Origin: Beta vulgaris subsp. vulgaris
Taxonomy: Eukaryota > Streptophyta > Magnoliopsida > Caryophyllales > Amaranthaceae
Direction of reading: 5' to 3'
Length of the DNA stretch: 64,000 nt
NCBI RefSeq assembly: GCF_026745355.1
Contig: NC_079210.1
Location: 22,908,268-22,972,267, forward strand
Both the position numbers and the translations under genes were made by a program. Positions 34,573 through 47,600 of this stretch are shown piece after piece. How positions within the stretch are numbered: the first letter of the stretch is position 1; every line of letters starts with the position of its first letter. Under the pieces are notes generated by a model. It made no database searches. It was not told where the DNA came from and saw only the letters and a program-made list of their open reading frames with translations.

Positions 34573-34762
34573 TATAAATATTCTCGAATAAAACTCATAT
34601 TTATTCTGGCCCCACAACGTTTATTGCTCTTTGTTAGAATTTTAAAAATGACTACGGTATGGTACACCCAGATGTACTATAAATATTCTCGAATAAAACT
34701 CATATTTATTATGGCCCCATAACGTTTATTGCTTTGTTAGAATTTTAAAAATGACTACGGTA
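34554..34762. repeat. Tandem duplication, two copies of about 105 bp
   Basis: The unit running from ATGGTACACCCA to TGACTACGGT occurs twice in direct tandem (34554-34658, 34659-34762) with only a few differences. It starts inside the right TIR of the MITE and includes flanking sequence, so it formed after that insertion. Confidence 0.92.
34678..34685 (+). promoter_or_regulatory. Candidate TATA box of the methyltransferase gene
   Basis: TATAAATA lies 289 bases before the start codon. An identical copy at 34573-34580 exists because of the tandem duplication. Which, if either, is used cannot be told from sequence. Confidence 0.35.
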
Positions 34763-34903
34763 GAATTATCCAAATAAGTAAACGATAGAGATGAGTGCCT
34801 GAAAAGTGAGACTGAAGAAGAGGAAAAGAGAGTACGCAAGGAAGAGTGAGAATGAGCAACTGAGACTACCGAACCCCTTCTCTTTCTCTTCCCTCCCCCC
34901 AAA

Positions 34904-34931
34904 GGCCACAGGCCACAGGCCACAGGCCACA
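34904..34931 (+). repeat. Four exact GGCCACA units in the probable 5' UTR
   Basis: A 7-bp unit is repeated four times, 35 bases before the start codon; such a repeat can vary in copy number. Confidence 0.9.
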
Positions 34932-34966
34932 ATCTGATGCAAACTTGCTAACAACTTACACAACAA

Positions 34967-37900
34967 ATGAAGCAGAGGATTGAACAACCTCTTCGTCATA
35001 GTTGTTCAACCCTCTTCCTCATCAAATATGTTTTGCTTGGATTAATCCTGTTTTTTGGCGTCTTTTGTTTCTTTTTTGGCTCTATTCCTTACTCTCTCAC
35101 ACTTGACCCCCACAACTATCACTCCGTTGTCGCCGAAGACGGGGTCGATCCCTTCTTCAGTGACACTGTTATCAAACATGATGATTCTGCTGGCACTTTC
35201 GATCTTCTACACCTCGATTCTCTGCTCCCTCAGAGTATACCTGTATGTTTCTCTTCCTTTTTATTGAATTTTCATTTTCAATGTGATTTTTAGGATATGT
35301 GCTTGTTTTTGGATTTATGGAAACATTTGTTTTACTTGAATCCCATGAACGAGGGCTGAATTTTTAGTTCCTATTAAGTAACTATATAAAGAAAGAACTA
35401 CTACTCTTCTTGTCGAGACTAGGGGAGTTGTATGTTTAAATGTGATGAATTGTTTACAAGCTCTTGAACATCTAAAGCATTTTAGCAAACTGCTTTGTGA
35501 CCTCATCAGTCATCACTTTGATCTCTGGAAAAGACTTTGAGTTGTTTTGAATAGTTTGTGTTCTTAATATTGTCAAAGCTCATTTATAGCATGTTGAGTA
35601 ATGTGCTGCTTCGGCTGTTAGAGAAAACTACGTCAATGTGTTACAGGCTTACAGCCTCTTCTTGCTGTACACTCTACTTTTCTGCGGCAAGAGCACAGCG
35701 TGTGAGGCTAACAAGTCATGACTTGGTTGGGTTTTTGGCAGGAATTTCTGAAGAGCATTGAGTTTACGTAATGCTATGTGCCTATGCACATTTTCTTACA
35801 ACCAAAAGGCTTGAATAGTGTCCTTGTGTTCTAGTAAGGGAGAACTGGCTTCTTAATTGCTGTCAAATATACCCCAGATGCTTTAATAATCCGAATAGCT
35901 TGTCCAATTTCTTCCTTACTAATTATTAAGCTTGGGTCAATGGTGTGAATTAAAAGGATATGTGTGTTTGGCTTGATGATTTATTCGAAACTGGAAACAA
36001 GATATGTACTTCATCCATTGTTATCCTAAATCCTCACTGGATATCTTTCCCTCCAAATTTCATCAATTTAGAGAAAAGGCAAATTAGAGTTTCTAGCCCT
36101 TGTTGTTACATCAGCTCCTTTTCTACCTTTTTCTGTAAACTTTAATTAAGCAAACAAAAAAATTTGAACTTTCTTTTTCATCCATTGTTATCCTATGAAA
36201 ACAGTTATATGCTCCTATCTAGTAAAATGTACCGTTGTTTTTTTATTCTTTTATAACCCAAATCCTTTCCTCCAAGTTCAGCCATTTTTTCTGATCGCAT
36301 CTTATTTATTCACACTACTAATAGACAAGATGGCCCACCATAATGGCTTTCCTAAAATACCATACTTTTCTCTCTCTACAATGTTTTTTGGGACAAATGA
36401 TCGAATTTCTCAAGAATAAACTTGTGTTCCCAAAACAAATTTACATTTTGTTATTTCAGTCTTTTATCTGGGGGTGGGGTGTTGGAGCCTGGAGGTTGGG
36501 GGAAGGAGAATTCCAGGGTGATCCTTGCTTGTTCCCAAAGTTCCCATGTCTTTTGGGATTGGTAAACCTAACCAGCGATATACAACAAACAAGTCTTTCC
36601 TCTTGTTGAGGTGGGGGGCGCAGAGCAGTTCAAAAATGAACCCCAAGAAATGAGCTCTTTTTCTGTAATCTATGCTTTTTGTAACTTCCATGAGTTTTGT
36701 TTCCTTCATGACTTTTTTAACTGCACCCCCCCCCCCCCCTCTCCAATGCTAATATCAACAGCATTTTCCCTTTGAGTTAATTGAATTGGTTGGGTTTAAT
36801 TTTGCCTGAATTTGTTGAGTTATGTCTTGGTTCTTTTTACAGATATGTGACATGAAATATTCAGAGTTGATACCATGCTTGGATAGACATCTAATATACC
36901 AGTTACGGTTAAAGGTAAATCTTACATTAATGGAGCACTATGAACGTCACTGCCCACCTCAGGAGCGATGTTACAATTGTCTTATTCCACCTCCAAACGC
37001 TTACAAGGTTGGTAAATTATTTATTTTCTTTGGAGACTAAGGTTACTCCTGTTTCACTTGATTTTGAATCCGATGAGTTTATTGTTAGAAAATCAGATAC
37101 CTGTCAGATGGCCTGCTAGCAGAGATGAAGTTTGGAAAGCAAATATCCCTCACACACACCTCGCACAAGAGAAATCTGACCAGCACTGTATGGTTGTGAA
37201 TGGTGAAAAGATTAACTTTCCTGGTGGTGGAACCCATTTTCATGATGGTGCTGATAAGTATATAATTGCTCTTGCAAGGGTATGTAGCATTTCGTTCATG
37301 TTATAGTTCTGCGATATCTGATCAATCATAGTAATGAATCCTATTACATTTATGCAGATGCTCAAGATTCCAGGTGATAAACTTAGCAATGGTGGCAATA
37401 TCAGAACCGTTCTTGATGTGGGATGTGGAGTGGCAAGCTTTGGTGCATATCTTCTATCCCATGATATTATGGCCATGTCATTAGCACCTAATGACGTACA
37501 TGAAAATCAAATTCAATTTGCATTGGAGAGAGGAATTCCGTCTACTCTTGGTGTTTTGGGAACTAGAAGACTCTCATACCCCAGCAGGTCATTCGAAATG
37601 GCCCATTGCTCTAGATGTAGGATAGATTGGCTTGACAGAGATGGGATTCTTTTGTTGGAACTTGATAGATTACTAAGACCAGGGGGATATTTTGTGTACT
37701 CTTCTCCTGAAGCATATGCGCAAGATCCAGAAAATAGAAAAATCTGGAATTCAATGTACAGCCTTCTAAGGAGGATGTGCTGGAGAGTTGTTTCAAAGAA
37801 AGACCAAACTGTAATATGGGTGAAGCCATTAAGCAACAGCTGCTATTTGAAGAGAGAACCTGGAACTACACCACCACTATGTAGTTCAGATGATAATCCA

Positions 37901-40900
37901 GATAAAATGTGGAATGTTTCAATGAAAACATGCATCACCCCCTATTCAGCAAGTGAGTCTCATTGTTTAAAGCACATTACGTAGTCATCTAGTTCTTGTC
38001 AAAGACATAATCCTTTGTGGCAAAGGATTATCAAAGAGAATAAATTATTTTGATCTGCTAATTTGATTTCTGTGGAGCTATTAATTTTTGAGAAACTAGT
38101 CTTGCAGTTGCCTAATTTCTTATATCTGACAAGGTTATTTGCTTCTTTTTGTCCAAATTGTAGAATTAATTGCATTTTCTTACTTTATTTGATGGAGAAC
38201 TTCCTGTGTCACCGGACTATGACCTGTATCTAGATCTGATTGGAGGATATGTATATAATTGCTTGGTTCTAGAAAATCCATTTCCTTTTAAAGATTAGAC
38301 AACTGGTATGAGTAATTTCCTTATGCTTTTTGGGGGAAATCAACAATTTCTTTAACATTTTCATTTTCCTACTGATGATATATATACCTTAATGCGTACA
38401 TGAAAGTCCAATAGAGGACCTATGACTTTACTTGAAAGCTTTTTTTGTTAGCTCTAGCCCTCAGTTTGTAGATTTTATGAGGTTAGTTACTAAATAAATA
38501 ATTCCACTGCGCTTCCAATGAAATTGTCAAATTAGAGTCTGTCAATACATTGCCTGAGGGTTCTCTATGTTTACCAGTTTTTATTATGATTTGATCTTGA
38601 GTATTCTTTTGTCAGATGTCGCAAGCGTTTAGCCTGACAAGGTATTAGATACGATAATAACATTAAAAAGCTAAGCAAAATATGTTAAAGGTTCTTATGA
38701 TAATACCTGCTAAAACAGGGATTACATTTCGCGTATTAGCTTATTAATACTTTTGTATAACCCCAATACCTGCTGACTAAGTACTTCTTGTCCGACCATT
38801 CAACCCTTGAATTTGTATTACCCTATAAGGGAATAGTAGCTAAGTCATCCTATGATATACAATCAGTTTCCATTTCTTAATAAGTTAGTAGGTTTTGTAT
38901 TTACTGGTCTTTCTATTTTTATTTTTTTTGGTGAAATTGGATCAAAATTGAAAGTTGGAATGTTTTCTTATTTGTTGTATAGGTTCTTTATCATCTTCTT
39001 TTGTATTTTATTTTTCTTAATCTGTTCTTGGTGCATATTCTCTACAGAGGTGCATAAGGGAAAATCGAGTGGTTTACTTCCTTGGCCACAGAGGCTTACT
39101 GCACCTCCACCTCGTTTGGAAGATATTGGCATTAGTGCAGAGGAATATCAATCAGACACTGTATGCTACCCTTGCTACATATACTTGGTTATGCACACAA
39201 AGCTGTATGCCCTTTGTAATAGTTAAGTTTAAGGTTGACTGACTGTGAGGATCCATATGTCACAGGTAACGTGGCGTTTGAGAGTGAGTGAGTATTGGAA
39301 CCTGATGAAACCCGTTGTACAAAAAAACACGTTACGTAATGTCATGGACATGAACTCCGATCTTGGCGGATATGCTGCTGCTTTGCATGATAGAGATGTT
39401 TGGGTGATGAATGTTGCTCCCATTCGTTCTGCTTCGAAGCTGAGGATCATCTATGATCGAGGTCTCATTGGAACTGTGCATGATTGGTAAGAAGTATTAT
39501 GGCTTCGTCTATATATTGTTGCTTGATATCCAAGTAAATTTAGATTTTTAGTCTTCACTTATCTTTTTTTTCCTCAAAGCTTGAATTATTTTGTGCTTAT
39601 TGAGAGAAAGTGTCCCCCTACTTCACACTGTATGTCGATGTATGATCACAGATCTCCTAGCACAATATTGCACCTCGTTATCAGTGGCTTTCATCACAAT
39701 TTATGTCATAATCATTAACTATCAACCCTAGTCTTCCGTCTAGGTGGGGTGAAGGGGATATATGTATACAGCCTTATTCTTGCAACTAAGAGGAGGTGAT
39801 AGCAGGGCTTCTTGATTTGGAACAGAGTACAATTTCTGTGCTCACTGTTTACTTTCTTGAAACTGTCGATGGCTCAACAATCTCAACATAACCTGCTGCT
39901 TAGTTTTGATGGATAGACCAAATAAATCCTTTCAAGTAAGCAAAACATACATTCATCCTGCACAATTAGATGTAGTTTGATCGTGTAGCTCAATCAAGTA
40001 TCTCCGAAGAGAGACATTTGATGATGAAGTTTGAATTCCTTGTATTTGGAGTATATGCACTGACACGAAGCATTTTTTGACCTTATGAAAGCTTATGAAT
40101 ATAGTCCGCATCTTGTTCAACACTTCGTGGTGAAGTAGGAAAATGAAGCACTGAAATCTTAACTGCTGAGCACAACTGACTGAACTTTTTTCTTACTGAG
40201 AGACCCAGCACTTTTAGTATCAGCATATGATCTGTTCGCATAAGACTTATAACTTGCAGAGAGCTTTCTTGAGAGGCTAATTGAACACCGAAGTACCTTA
40301 TACGGAATTGTCCTTGAAATCCCAGGATTGAAATAGTCTCATCTTTCTTTTCTGCCAACCCCTCTAATAAACACTAAACATGGAATTCTAATGCATGCTG
40401 TTTTCAAGGTCAAAAGCATAAGCAACCTCAATAGTGTCTCCTGGAATAGTAGTATACTTGGTATTACGCCAATATATATCAGTTTCGTCATTTATCTAGT
40501 TTCGTCAAAAGCACATCTTCAGGACTTCACCTTTTTGATGGCCCTTTTTGGTTCTTAATTTCTAATACTTATCTGGAAAGCAAGTTGAGTTTGAAGCACA
40601 TGTTCCATTGTAGGTGTGAAGCATTTTCTACATATCCACGTACGTATGATCTACTGCATGCTTGGATGGTGTTCTCAGAGGTTCTGGAACGGGGCTGTAG
40701 TGCAGAAGATCTTTTGATCGAAATGGATAGAATTCTGAGACCAGAGGGATTTGTCATCATCAGGGACCATCCTTCAGTCATAAACTATTTGCACAAATAT
40801 TTGATTGCCTTGCATTGGGATGGATGGGGTTTGGAGGTGGAACCAAGGGTAGATACTTTGTCACTGAGTGAAGAAAGAGTTCTAATTGCACGTAAGAAGT

Positions 40901-40962
40901 TGTGGCGATATGGGGTTACCAGCGATATGGGGTTACCACCTAAAGGTATGTACATAGCCTAA
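34967..40962 (+). CDS. PMT-family methyltransferase (PMT8/PMT9-type, DUF248), seven exons
   Basis: Proposed exons: 34967-35242, 36843-37007, 37097-37279, 37358-37952, 39048-39160, 39266-39486, 40614-40962, all with GT-AG introns and matching phases, giving 633 residues (family usually about 600-630). A type II membrane anchor spans residues 15-40. The SAM-binding motif VLDVGCG is at about 226-232, followed by LLELDRLLRPGGYFVYSSPE. The second half of the fold has NVMDMNSDLGGYAAAL, DVWVMNV, YDRGLIG and LLIEMDRILRPEGFVIIRD. Relatives (QUA2/QUA3 group) are Golgi proteins implicated in methylating pectic homogalacturonan; the substrate here is inferred. The start follows a CT-rich leader. The C-terminus after KKLW is atypical (RYGVTSDMGLPPKG) and coincides with a 17-bp direct duplication. 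Intron 1 carries a poly-C run near 36727-36740. Confidence 0.93.
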
Positions 40963-41817
40963 AAAGTTGCATATTACAAATTGCTTAGAATATGCAGTGC
41001 CACATAATCTAAATATAGAATCGTTTTAAGGTCTATGCAAGTAAGGCCACCTGGGTGGCAAATTGGTAATGTAACCTTTTGAAATTATCCAAGTAGTAAA
41101 TTTTTGATACTGGAAGCTTTGACTATAATTTCTGTTGTCTTTTTCTTTGCCTTTTTAGATAATATGTAATGACGTGTCTCTGACTTGAGGAGTTGCCTTA
41201 ATAGATGCTAAACTGTTAAACAGAAGTAAGTTGATAAATTTGAAGTAACAAGTACATATGTCTTCAACAATCTGGAAGAACATGAATGCTTACTGGACCT
41301 TTTCCTTCACGAATGAGCTTTGGTTTCTTGTTTGTTACATTCTTTACTGATCTCTTTTGTGGGGTGGAAAGTGTGGTCTGTGTAATAAGGGAGCTTACTT
41401 CTGCTTTAGGATGCACTCGATGCATTGCATAATGAATTTCACTATACCTATGCTAGGATTCAGGAGGTTTTAATGTAATTACACTTCATAAAAAACCATA
41501 ATTACCCTAAAATATGTTATCGATAATGACATAATGCATCAGTAAAATAACCAAGAATTGAAATTGTATTAAGTGAAAAAATATTGGATTTATATGATTA
41601 CCCTCCCATTCTTAACGGAAATGCCTGGATCGTACTCAAGCTAGGATGTCAGTTGTAAAACCTGGTCAGTCGCTATGCTCAATGTAGTTCCTTAATCCTT
41701 GTCAAGGACTAGGTGAGAGGGAAAAAACGGCCCCTTTTCTTGTATGTTGAATTTGAAGTAGTCAATTACTACTATGACTTTATTAGTATTTCATTGCTAA
41801 TAGTTTATATTAAGCTA

Positions 41818-42024
41818 CTTCCTCCGTTTCTTTTTACTCGCTACACTTTCCATTATGGGAAGTTTCACATTACTTGCTACACTTCTTTTTTGGGCAATAA
41901 ACTCTCTATCTCTCTCCTCCCACATGGATCCATTTTCTTTTTACTCTCTACCTCTCTCTTCTCCAAAAATTGCCTAGGAGTCCGTGAAATGAGAAGTGTA
42001 GCGAGTAAAAAGAAACGGAGGAAG
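41818..42024. mobile_element. Stowaway-type MITE downstream of the methyltransferase gene
   Basis: Perfect TIRs of 31 bp start CTTCCTCCGTTTC and end in the exact inverse; both sides carry TA. The CTCCCTCCGTTYC-like terminus and TA target are those of Stowaway (Tc1/mariner) MITEs. The length is 207 bp. Confidence 0.95.
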
Positions 42025-43752
42025 TATATAGCATTTGATAGTTTATGTTTCTCTTCTCAAAGGTATGAATACTGTTGTGAAGCATCCATGGCCTTATCAA
42101 AAGATTTCTGATCTTGGTTAGCATTTTGTAAAATTACATCCTGATTTTGTGGCCGACAAACATCAACTGCGGTGAGAAAACTACTTGGGAAGATTCAACT
42201 TGAAAGCAATGGCTATTAATGAACCGAAGGTTTGTTAATGTTTTTTTTTGGTACCCTTGATGCGCTTTTATTTGGCGGAGACATGAAGGCCACATTGTTT
42301 GGACCTTGGCATCTTTTGCTGCAGAAGTATTTCTATTGCGGTCCTTGTCTCCTTGGTATCAGTATTTTTTGTTGATGGAGATGTTGTCCATTTTATTTTT
42401 GGGTAATTCTATTTGGCAATCTAACTTGTGTCGATTGGATTCACATTAACAGTAGTATGCACCACACCAAAAGCACATGTCAATTCTCTACAATCTATTA
42501 TATCATTCAAAACTCATTATATCATATCGAAACTTACTATACTGTGTAGAAATTCACTATATTATTCAGATACTATATTATGAATAAACTACTTCATATC
42601 TAAACAATTTGCTATATCATGAAAAAATCCACTAATATTATACCATGCAAAAATTATATCAGTTTTGAATAATTCAATATAGACAATCATTGTATCATGT
42701 AGGAACTTAGTATATCATTCATATACTTATTATATTATGTAGAGATTACATCTTTCATATATTAAAGCACATGTTACAATATATATACTAAACAATATAT
42801 ATCTTTTGCAAATAAAATATTAAAATTAATTCTTCAACTATATTGCATATAATTTCAGTATATGTTTTTCGTTAAATAAAATCAATTGTATTGTATTTAA
42901 GTTCACTATATCTCTATAAAAACTCAACATATAGTTAATATCAATTACCAACTCGGTGCACACTAAATTAGTATGTATTAGATCCATTTAAGTTTTTTTT
43001 TAGTTCTATATAGTGCCTTTCTATTTTTTATTTTTCTATGTAGTACCTTAATATGTTTTAGTATTATAAATGTGTATGTTTTAGTTATTGATTTTTCTAT
43101 GTAGTTTTGAAAGTCTAATATCTACTCCTACTTTCTTTATAACTCGTTAATCACATACTAGGAGTCCTCACTACTATTAATCTTATTATTGTCATTAACT
43201 AGACCCACGATCATCCTTTTTCGTAACCCTTGGACCTTTATGAATAATGATGTTAACTATTTTATAATACCATCAGATAAGAGTAAAAAGAATGTCAAGA
43301 GGAAATGTGGCAGGTTACGGTGGTGGTAATAGTGAATGTGAGTATTGTGGAAAAGGTATTGATGAATGATGGGTGGAAAAAATGACAGTTGATTGAATTT
43401 ATTTTTTGAGGTGGAACCATATAGTAATGTTAATAGTAGAGGGTATCATGTATAATTTTGAAATTTGAAGTGTACCAAATAGAAAAGTAAAATACAGAGG
43501 TGCACTATTATAAACACATAATCTTCCCCATTTAGTATCTTATAATAACTAATAATAACTTTAATGGGTCTGGACTGAGGAAAGAATAAAGAACAAGTCT
43601 AAAATAAAATGGTTTAAGCCCAAAACATTTTCTAACTTGTTTATGAACTCATTTTCAAAAATCTTTTTTATATAAATAATTTACTAAGTCCGCTTTATAA
43701 GACGTTTTCTAAAAATAACTTTTTATAAGCCATCTTTAAAAAAAATTTAAAA
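42025..43752. other. AT-rich intergenic sequence, no gene seen
   Basis: Between about 42480 and 42960 short phrases such as ACTATATCAT recur irregularly, giving a degenerate repeat look. No open frame is convincing. Confidence 0.6.
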
Positions 43753-44113
43753 TAGATTTTACGGTTTTTTCACCAAGTATCCCCGAGTTTTCAAAAAATT
43801 CACCTGGTACCCTCCAAGTTTTCAAAATTCACCTGGTACCCCTCAGTTTTGTGTAAATACACCCAAATACCCCTACTGTCATCCTTCCGTTAGAGCTCCG
43901 TTAGACCAAACTTAAATTCACAAGGTACCCTTAAATATAAACATTTTTCACCAGGTACCCTAAATGTTACCAAATACAACCTGCAAGTTAACAACGGCTA
44001 GTTTCTGATTTTAAAAAACTAGCCGTTAGGTGCCTTTACTAAGTTTATTTATATATTGCGGATCCCCCTCTTGACATCTTTAGTAGTTATCTTCTTTTTA
44101 CCATCTCTCTAAA

Positions 44114-44474
44114 ATGAGTTCTCTCTCTAAAACATCATCCTCAACCCAAGAGTCAACATATGTTCGGGTTCCAAATCGAATGTGTAGATGTGGGAGGAAA
44201 TTTGCAATTAGAAGTTCTGATTCAAGTTTAAACCCACAACGATTGTACTTTAAGTGTGATGTTTGTGACACTTTTAGGTGGTGCAAAGGTTGGGTGGAGC
44301 AAAGTGGAGGCATCCATAATGAGGCACAGAGCATGGGAAGGTCAGAGAATGAAAATATGAGAAGAGTTGAAGAGATTGAAAAAGAAGCTTAAAGAACAAA
44401 GGAACTTAGTTAGGCTTACAATTAAGTTAGGTTTACTTATGGTTGTATTGCTTGTCATTGTAATTTGGAAGTAA
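44114..44474 (+). CDS. GRF-type zinc-finger protein encoded inside the MULE (one apparent frameshift)
   Basis: The ATG at 44114 opens a Ser/Thr-rich start followed by a GRF-type zinc finger at about residues 22-60: MCRCGRKF, then LYFKCDVCDTFRWCKGW. These CxCG, CxxC and RW elements define the fold. The frame stops at 44392 after EEIEKEA. Shifting one base near 44360-44370 continues with a basic helix (KKKLKEQRN) and a hydrophobic tail (LGLLMVVLLVIVIWK) ending at 44474. That three-part layout is usual in plant GRF-finger proteins of the At4g04775-like kind, so a one-base indel is likely. The gene begins 350 bp inside the left TIR, converges on the transposase and stops about 185 bp from its end. 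GRF fingers bind nucleic acid in other proteins; the role here is unknown. Confidence 0.75.
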
Positions 44475-44659
44475 GTGATGTAATTTTGGGCACAATAATC
44501 AAAAAAATTTGCTTAACATAATTATCATTGCATCCAAAAAGATCAATGTAGCTTTACAAAAAACTGGTTTTCCAACAAACAATGTAGCTTTACAAAAAAC
44601 TGCTTTTAGTTAATTCCCCAAAAAATTATGTTCAAAAGTTGCAAATGTTAGTATGTTGC

Positions 44660-47600
44660 TTAGGTGGCCTTCCTTGCTCTCTTCTGTGTCTTCTTGGAAG
44701 TGCTAGCCTCACCCTCAGCTTGTGGCCTTGATCTTTTTTTCCCTGCATCTCCTTTGCCACATGTTCTTGCATTATGGCCCATCTGCTTGCACTTGCTGCA
44801 CTTCACAAGCTGTGTCTCTTGGCCTTCTTAGCTTCATTCACACCTCTCTTCCTCTGTTTTGGAGGTCTGCCAGCACCTTTTCTTGTTTGGAGGATGAATC
44901 AGTGGGAGGTTGAAATCTGGCCATTGAGATTGATCAGGCATGGGTGGATATGCTCAGCATAAGTTGCCTTGTAAGCTGCCCCCTTGTAATAATCAGAGAC
45001 ATAGGCCACAGGGTCAACTCTCTCATTGTACATAACTCTCAATGCATGCTTGCAAGGGATACCACATCCTTGCCACTTGCCACACCCACAACTTAACCTA
45101 GCCAAGTTGATTGGAAAGTGACATTACCATCTGTCACTTCAAACTCCCCTCCTCCACATGATGTTGCATGGCAGAATCTAGAATCCCCACTCCTACTTTC
45201 CAGCACCTTTGTAGCATAATCAGTGAGGTGCCCAGGCTCCATGTCAATAGCCTTGTCAAACCTTGCACCAATCCTCTTCATTGACCACACTCTTATAGCT
45301 GAAAAAAGTGAAGCAAATTGTTAGAGCAATAATAGTACAAATCAAAGGAAAATTGAAAAAAAAAAATTGCAATTGTATACCTTGAAGTAGGTTTAGCACA
45401 GGCAGATCTCTGTGAGCTTTTGTGCAGGCATTGAAACTTTCCACAAAGTTTGTGGTGTTGTGATCACAACTGATTATTGTGTCAAACATATGCCTATACC
45501 ATTGCTCTGTGGTATTATTTAGATAGGCAGCAGCATCTTTATCATGAGCCAATATCTTCCCCATTGTAGGCATTTGCTGCAACCCAGAATAGTTTGTGGA
45601 AGGCTCATCCACTCCAGCCCATGTTCTTGCAATTCATATATAAGTGCTGGCAGTAGACCCTCCTAGTAGCCTTGGGAAACACCCCATGCACAACAACATC
45701 AACCCTTCTCATCCTATCACTAATGAAGCACCAATCTTCCTTGTTGCAACCTTCTTTTTCAAAGCACAACCTTAAGTTCCTAAAAAAGTACTCCCATGTT
45801 TGTGCTCTCAGTATCAACAATCCCATATGCAATCAAAAAGATTTCATTATTACCATCTACACCTAGAGCAGACAACGGAATCCCCTTATAATAGCCACTC
45901 AAGTGTGCTCCATCAATGCCTATCAAAGGCCTACATCCCCTTAAAAAGCCCCACTTGTGCTGCAAATGAAAAAAAACAAACCTTGAAAGTTGGAGCTACC
46001 TGACCTGTGTTGCCTGTCCAAGATATAAGGGCATATGACCCTGGGTTTGTTGACTCAATCATCTCAGCATATGTGGGGAGTAAGCTATAAGCCTCAGCAA
46101 ACCCTCCATAGATCTCCTCCTTAGCCATTGTTTTTACCTTGTAAAACAATCTCTTCTTAACTGTCACCCCAAACTTCTCCTGAACTACCCTTTGCAAAGA
46201 CTCAAGAGGTATATCAGGGGTTGTTTTAATGACATCCAACAGCTTCTTGCACAACCAAGCAGAAGAGGCCATGGGGTTCTCCTCTAACCTCCCACAAGTG
46301 GTATGTTCCCCCTTAATGGTCTTGATGGCCCAACTGATTTTATCAGTTAATCTGGAAGCATGTAACCTCCATTCACATGCTTCCATTATGCAAGCAGCTG
46401 TAAACCTCTTATTATCAGCTTTCAATACAAGAAGACCAAAGCCTTCTTGGATGCAAAAATCCCTCAGAACCTCCAAAAACACTTCTCTGGTTGGGAAGAT
46501 CAACCAGGTCTCTAGTTTAATGGACCCAAATGGTTCTTCATTCCATATCTTACCATTCCTATACAACCTGTCCATAGTTGAGCTAACATCTAAGAAATCC
46601 TCAAAAGCCTTCTCAGAAACATCATCATATGCAAATGAGTCCTCATCCTCATCCACAATGAAATCCCCAAAGACATCATCATCTTCTGATTCATCCTCCT
46701 CAGCAATGAAGTCTTCATAATCACTTACTGATTCATCATCTATATCATCATCAACAAAGATCATCTTCTTTCTTCTCCTTCCAGTGCCTTCCCTCCCAGT
46801 TCCTTTAGGCTTAGGGACATAGGTGCCCTCCCTATTAGCTATGGTTTTAGGCACTCTAAAACCTGAGGGCTTAACCTTCTTTGCCTTTCCTTTCACCACA
46901 GAACCCTGGTCAGTTGGGGTGGGCTCAAATGGTGTATGCTCAAATTGGGTGTGTTGTGAAATAGGTGGTGATTGGGTGGGTTGTGTTTCACTGGGCTCAG
47001 ATGCAAAGGTTTGGGTGGGCTTTGTTTCAGTGGGCTCAGAGGGGATGGTTTGGGTGGGCTGTGTTTCAGTGGGCTGGGAGGGGGTGGGTTGAGAGGGTGT
47101 GGGCTGTGTTTCATTGGGTTGAGAGGAGGTGGGCTGAGTTTCAGTGGGCTGGGAGGGGGTGGGTTGAGAGGGTGTGGGCTGTGTTTCAGTGGGTTGAGAG
47201 GAGGTGGGTTGAGAGGGTGTGGGTTGTGCCTCAGTGGACTGAGAGGGGGTGGGTTGTGTCTCAGTGGGCTGAGAGGGGGTGGGTTGTTTAGGGCTAGCCT
47301 TCTTGGGCCTTGGGGTCAGTTTCTTTTTCTTGGGGGTGGCAATGGTTTTTTTTCTTGGGGTTCTCTTTGTGGGTGATGTTGTTTTGGGCTGATCAGCATT
47401 TGTTTTAGTAGTTTCAGTGGGCTGTGAATCATTTGTTTTAGTAGTTTCAGTGGGCTGTGAATCCTTTGTGGGTGTTGTTGTTTTGGTTTGTGGCTCACTT
47501 GGGCTAGGGTTCTCTTGGGTTCCATGCTCAGGTTCAGGTTGTGAAAACCCAGGGACCATTTCATCAGCATCCTGTGTTGAGTATACTCTCATGTACTCAA

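Noticed and set aside
45672..46003. Plus-strand ORFs antisense to the MULE catalytic region
   Set aside because: Shadow frames of the transposase; conserved motifs are only on the minus strand.
46893..47376. Plus-strand ORFs opposite the MULE transposase rich in Gly/Trp/Val or Pro/Ser
   Set aside because: They are mirror images of the minisatellite in the transposase.
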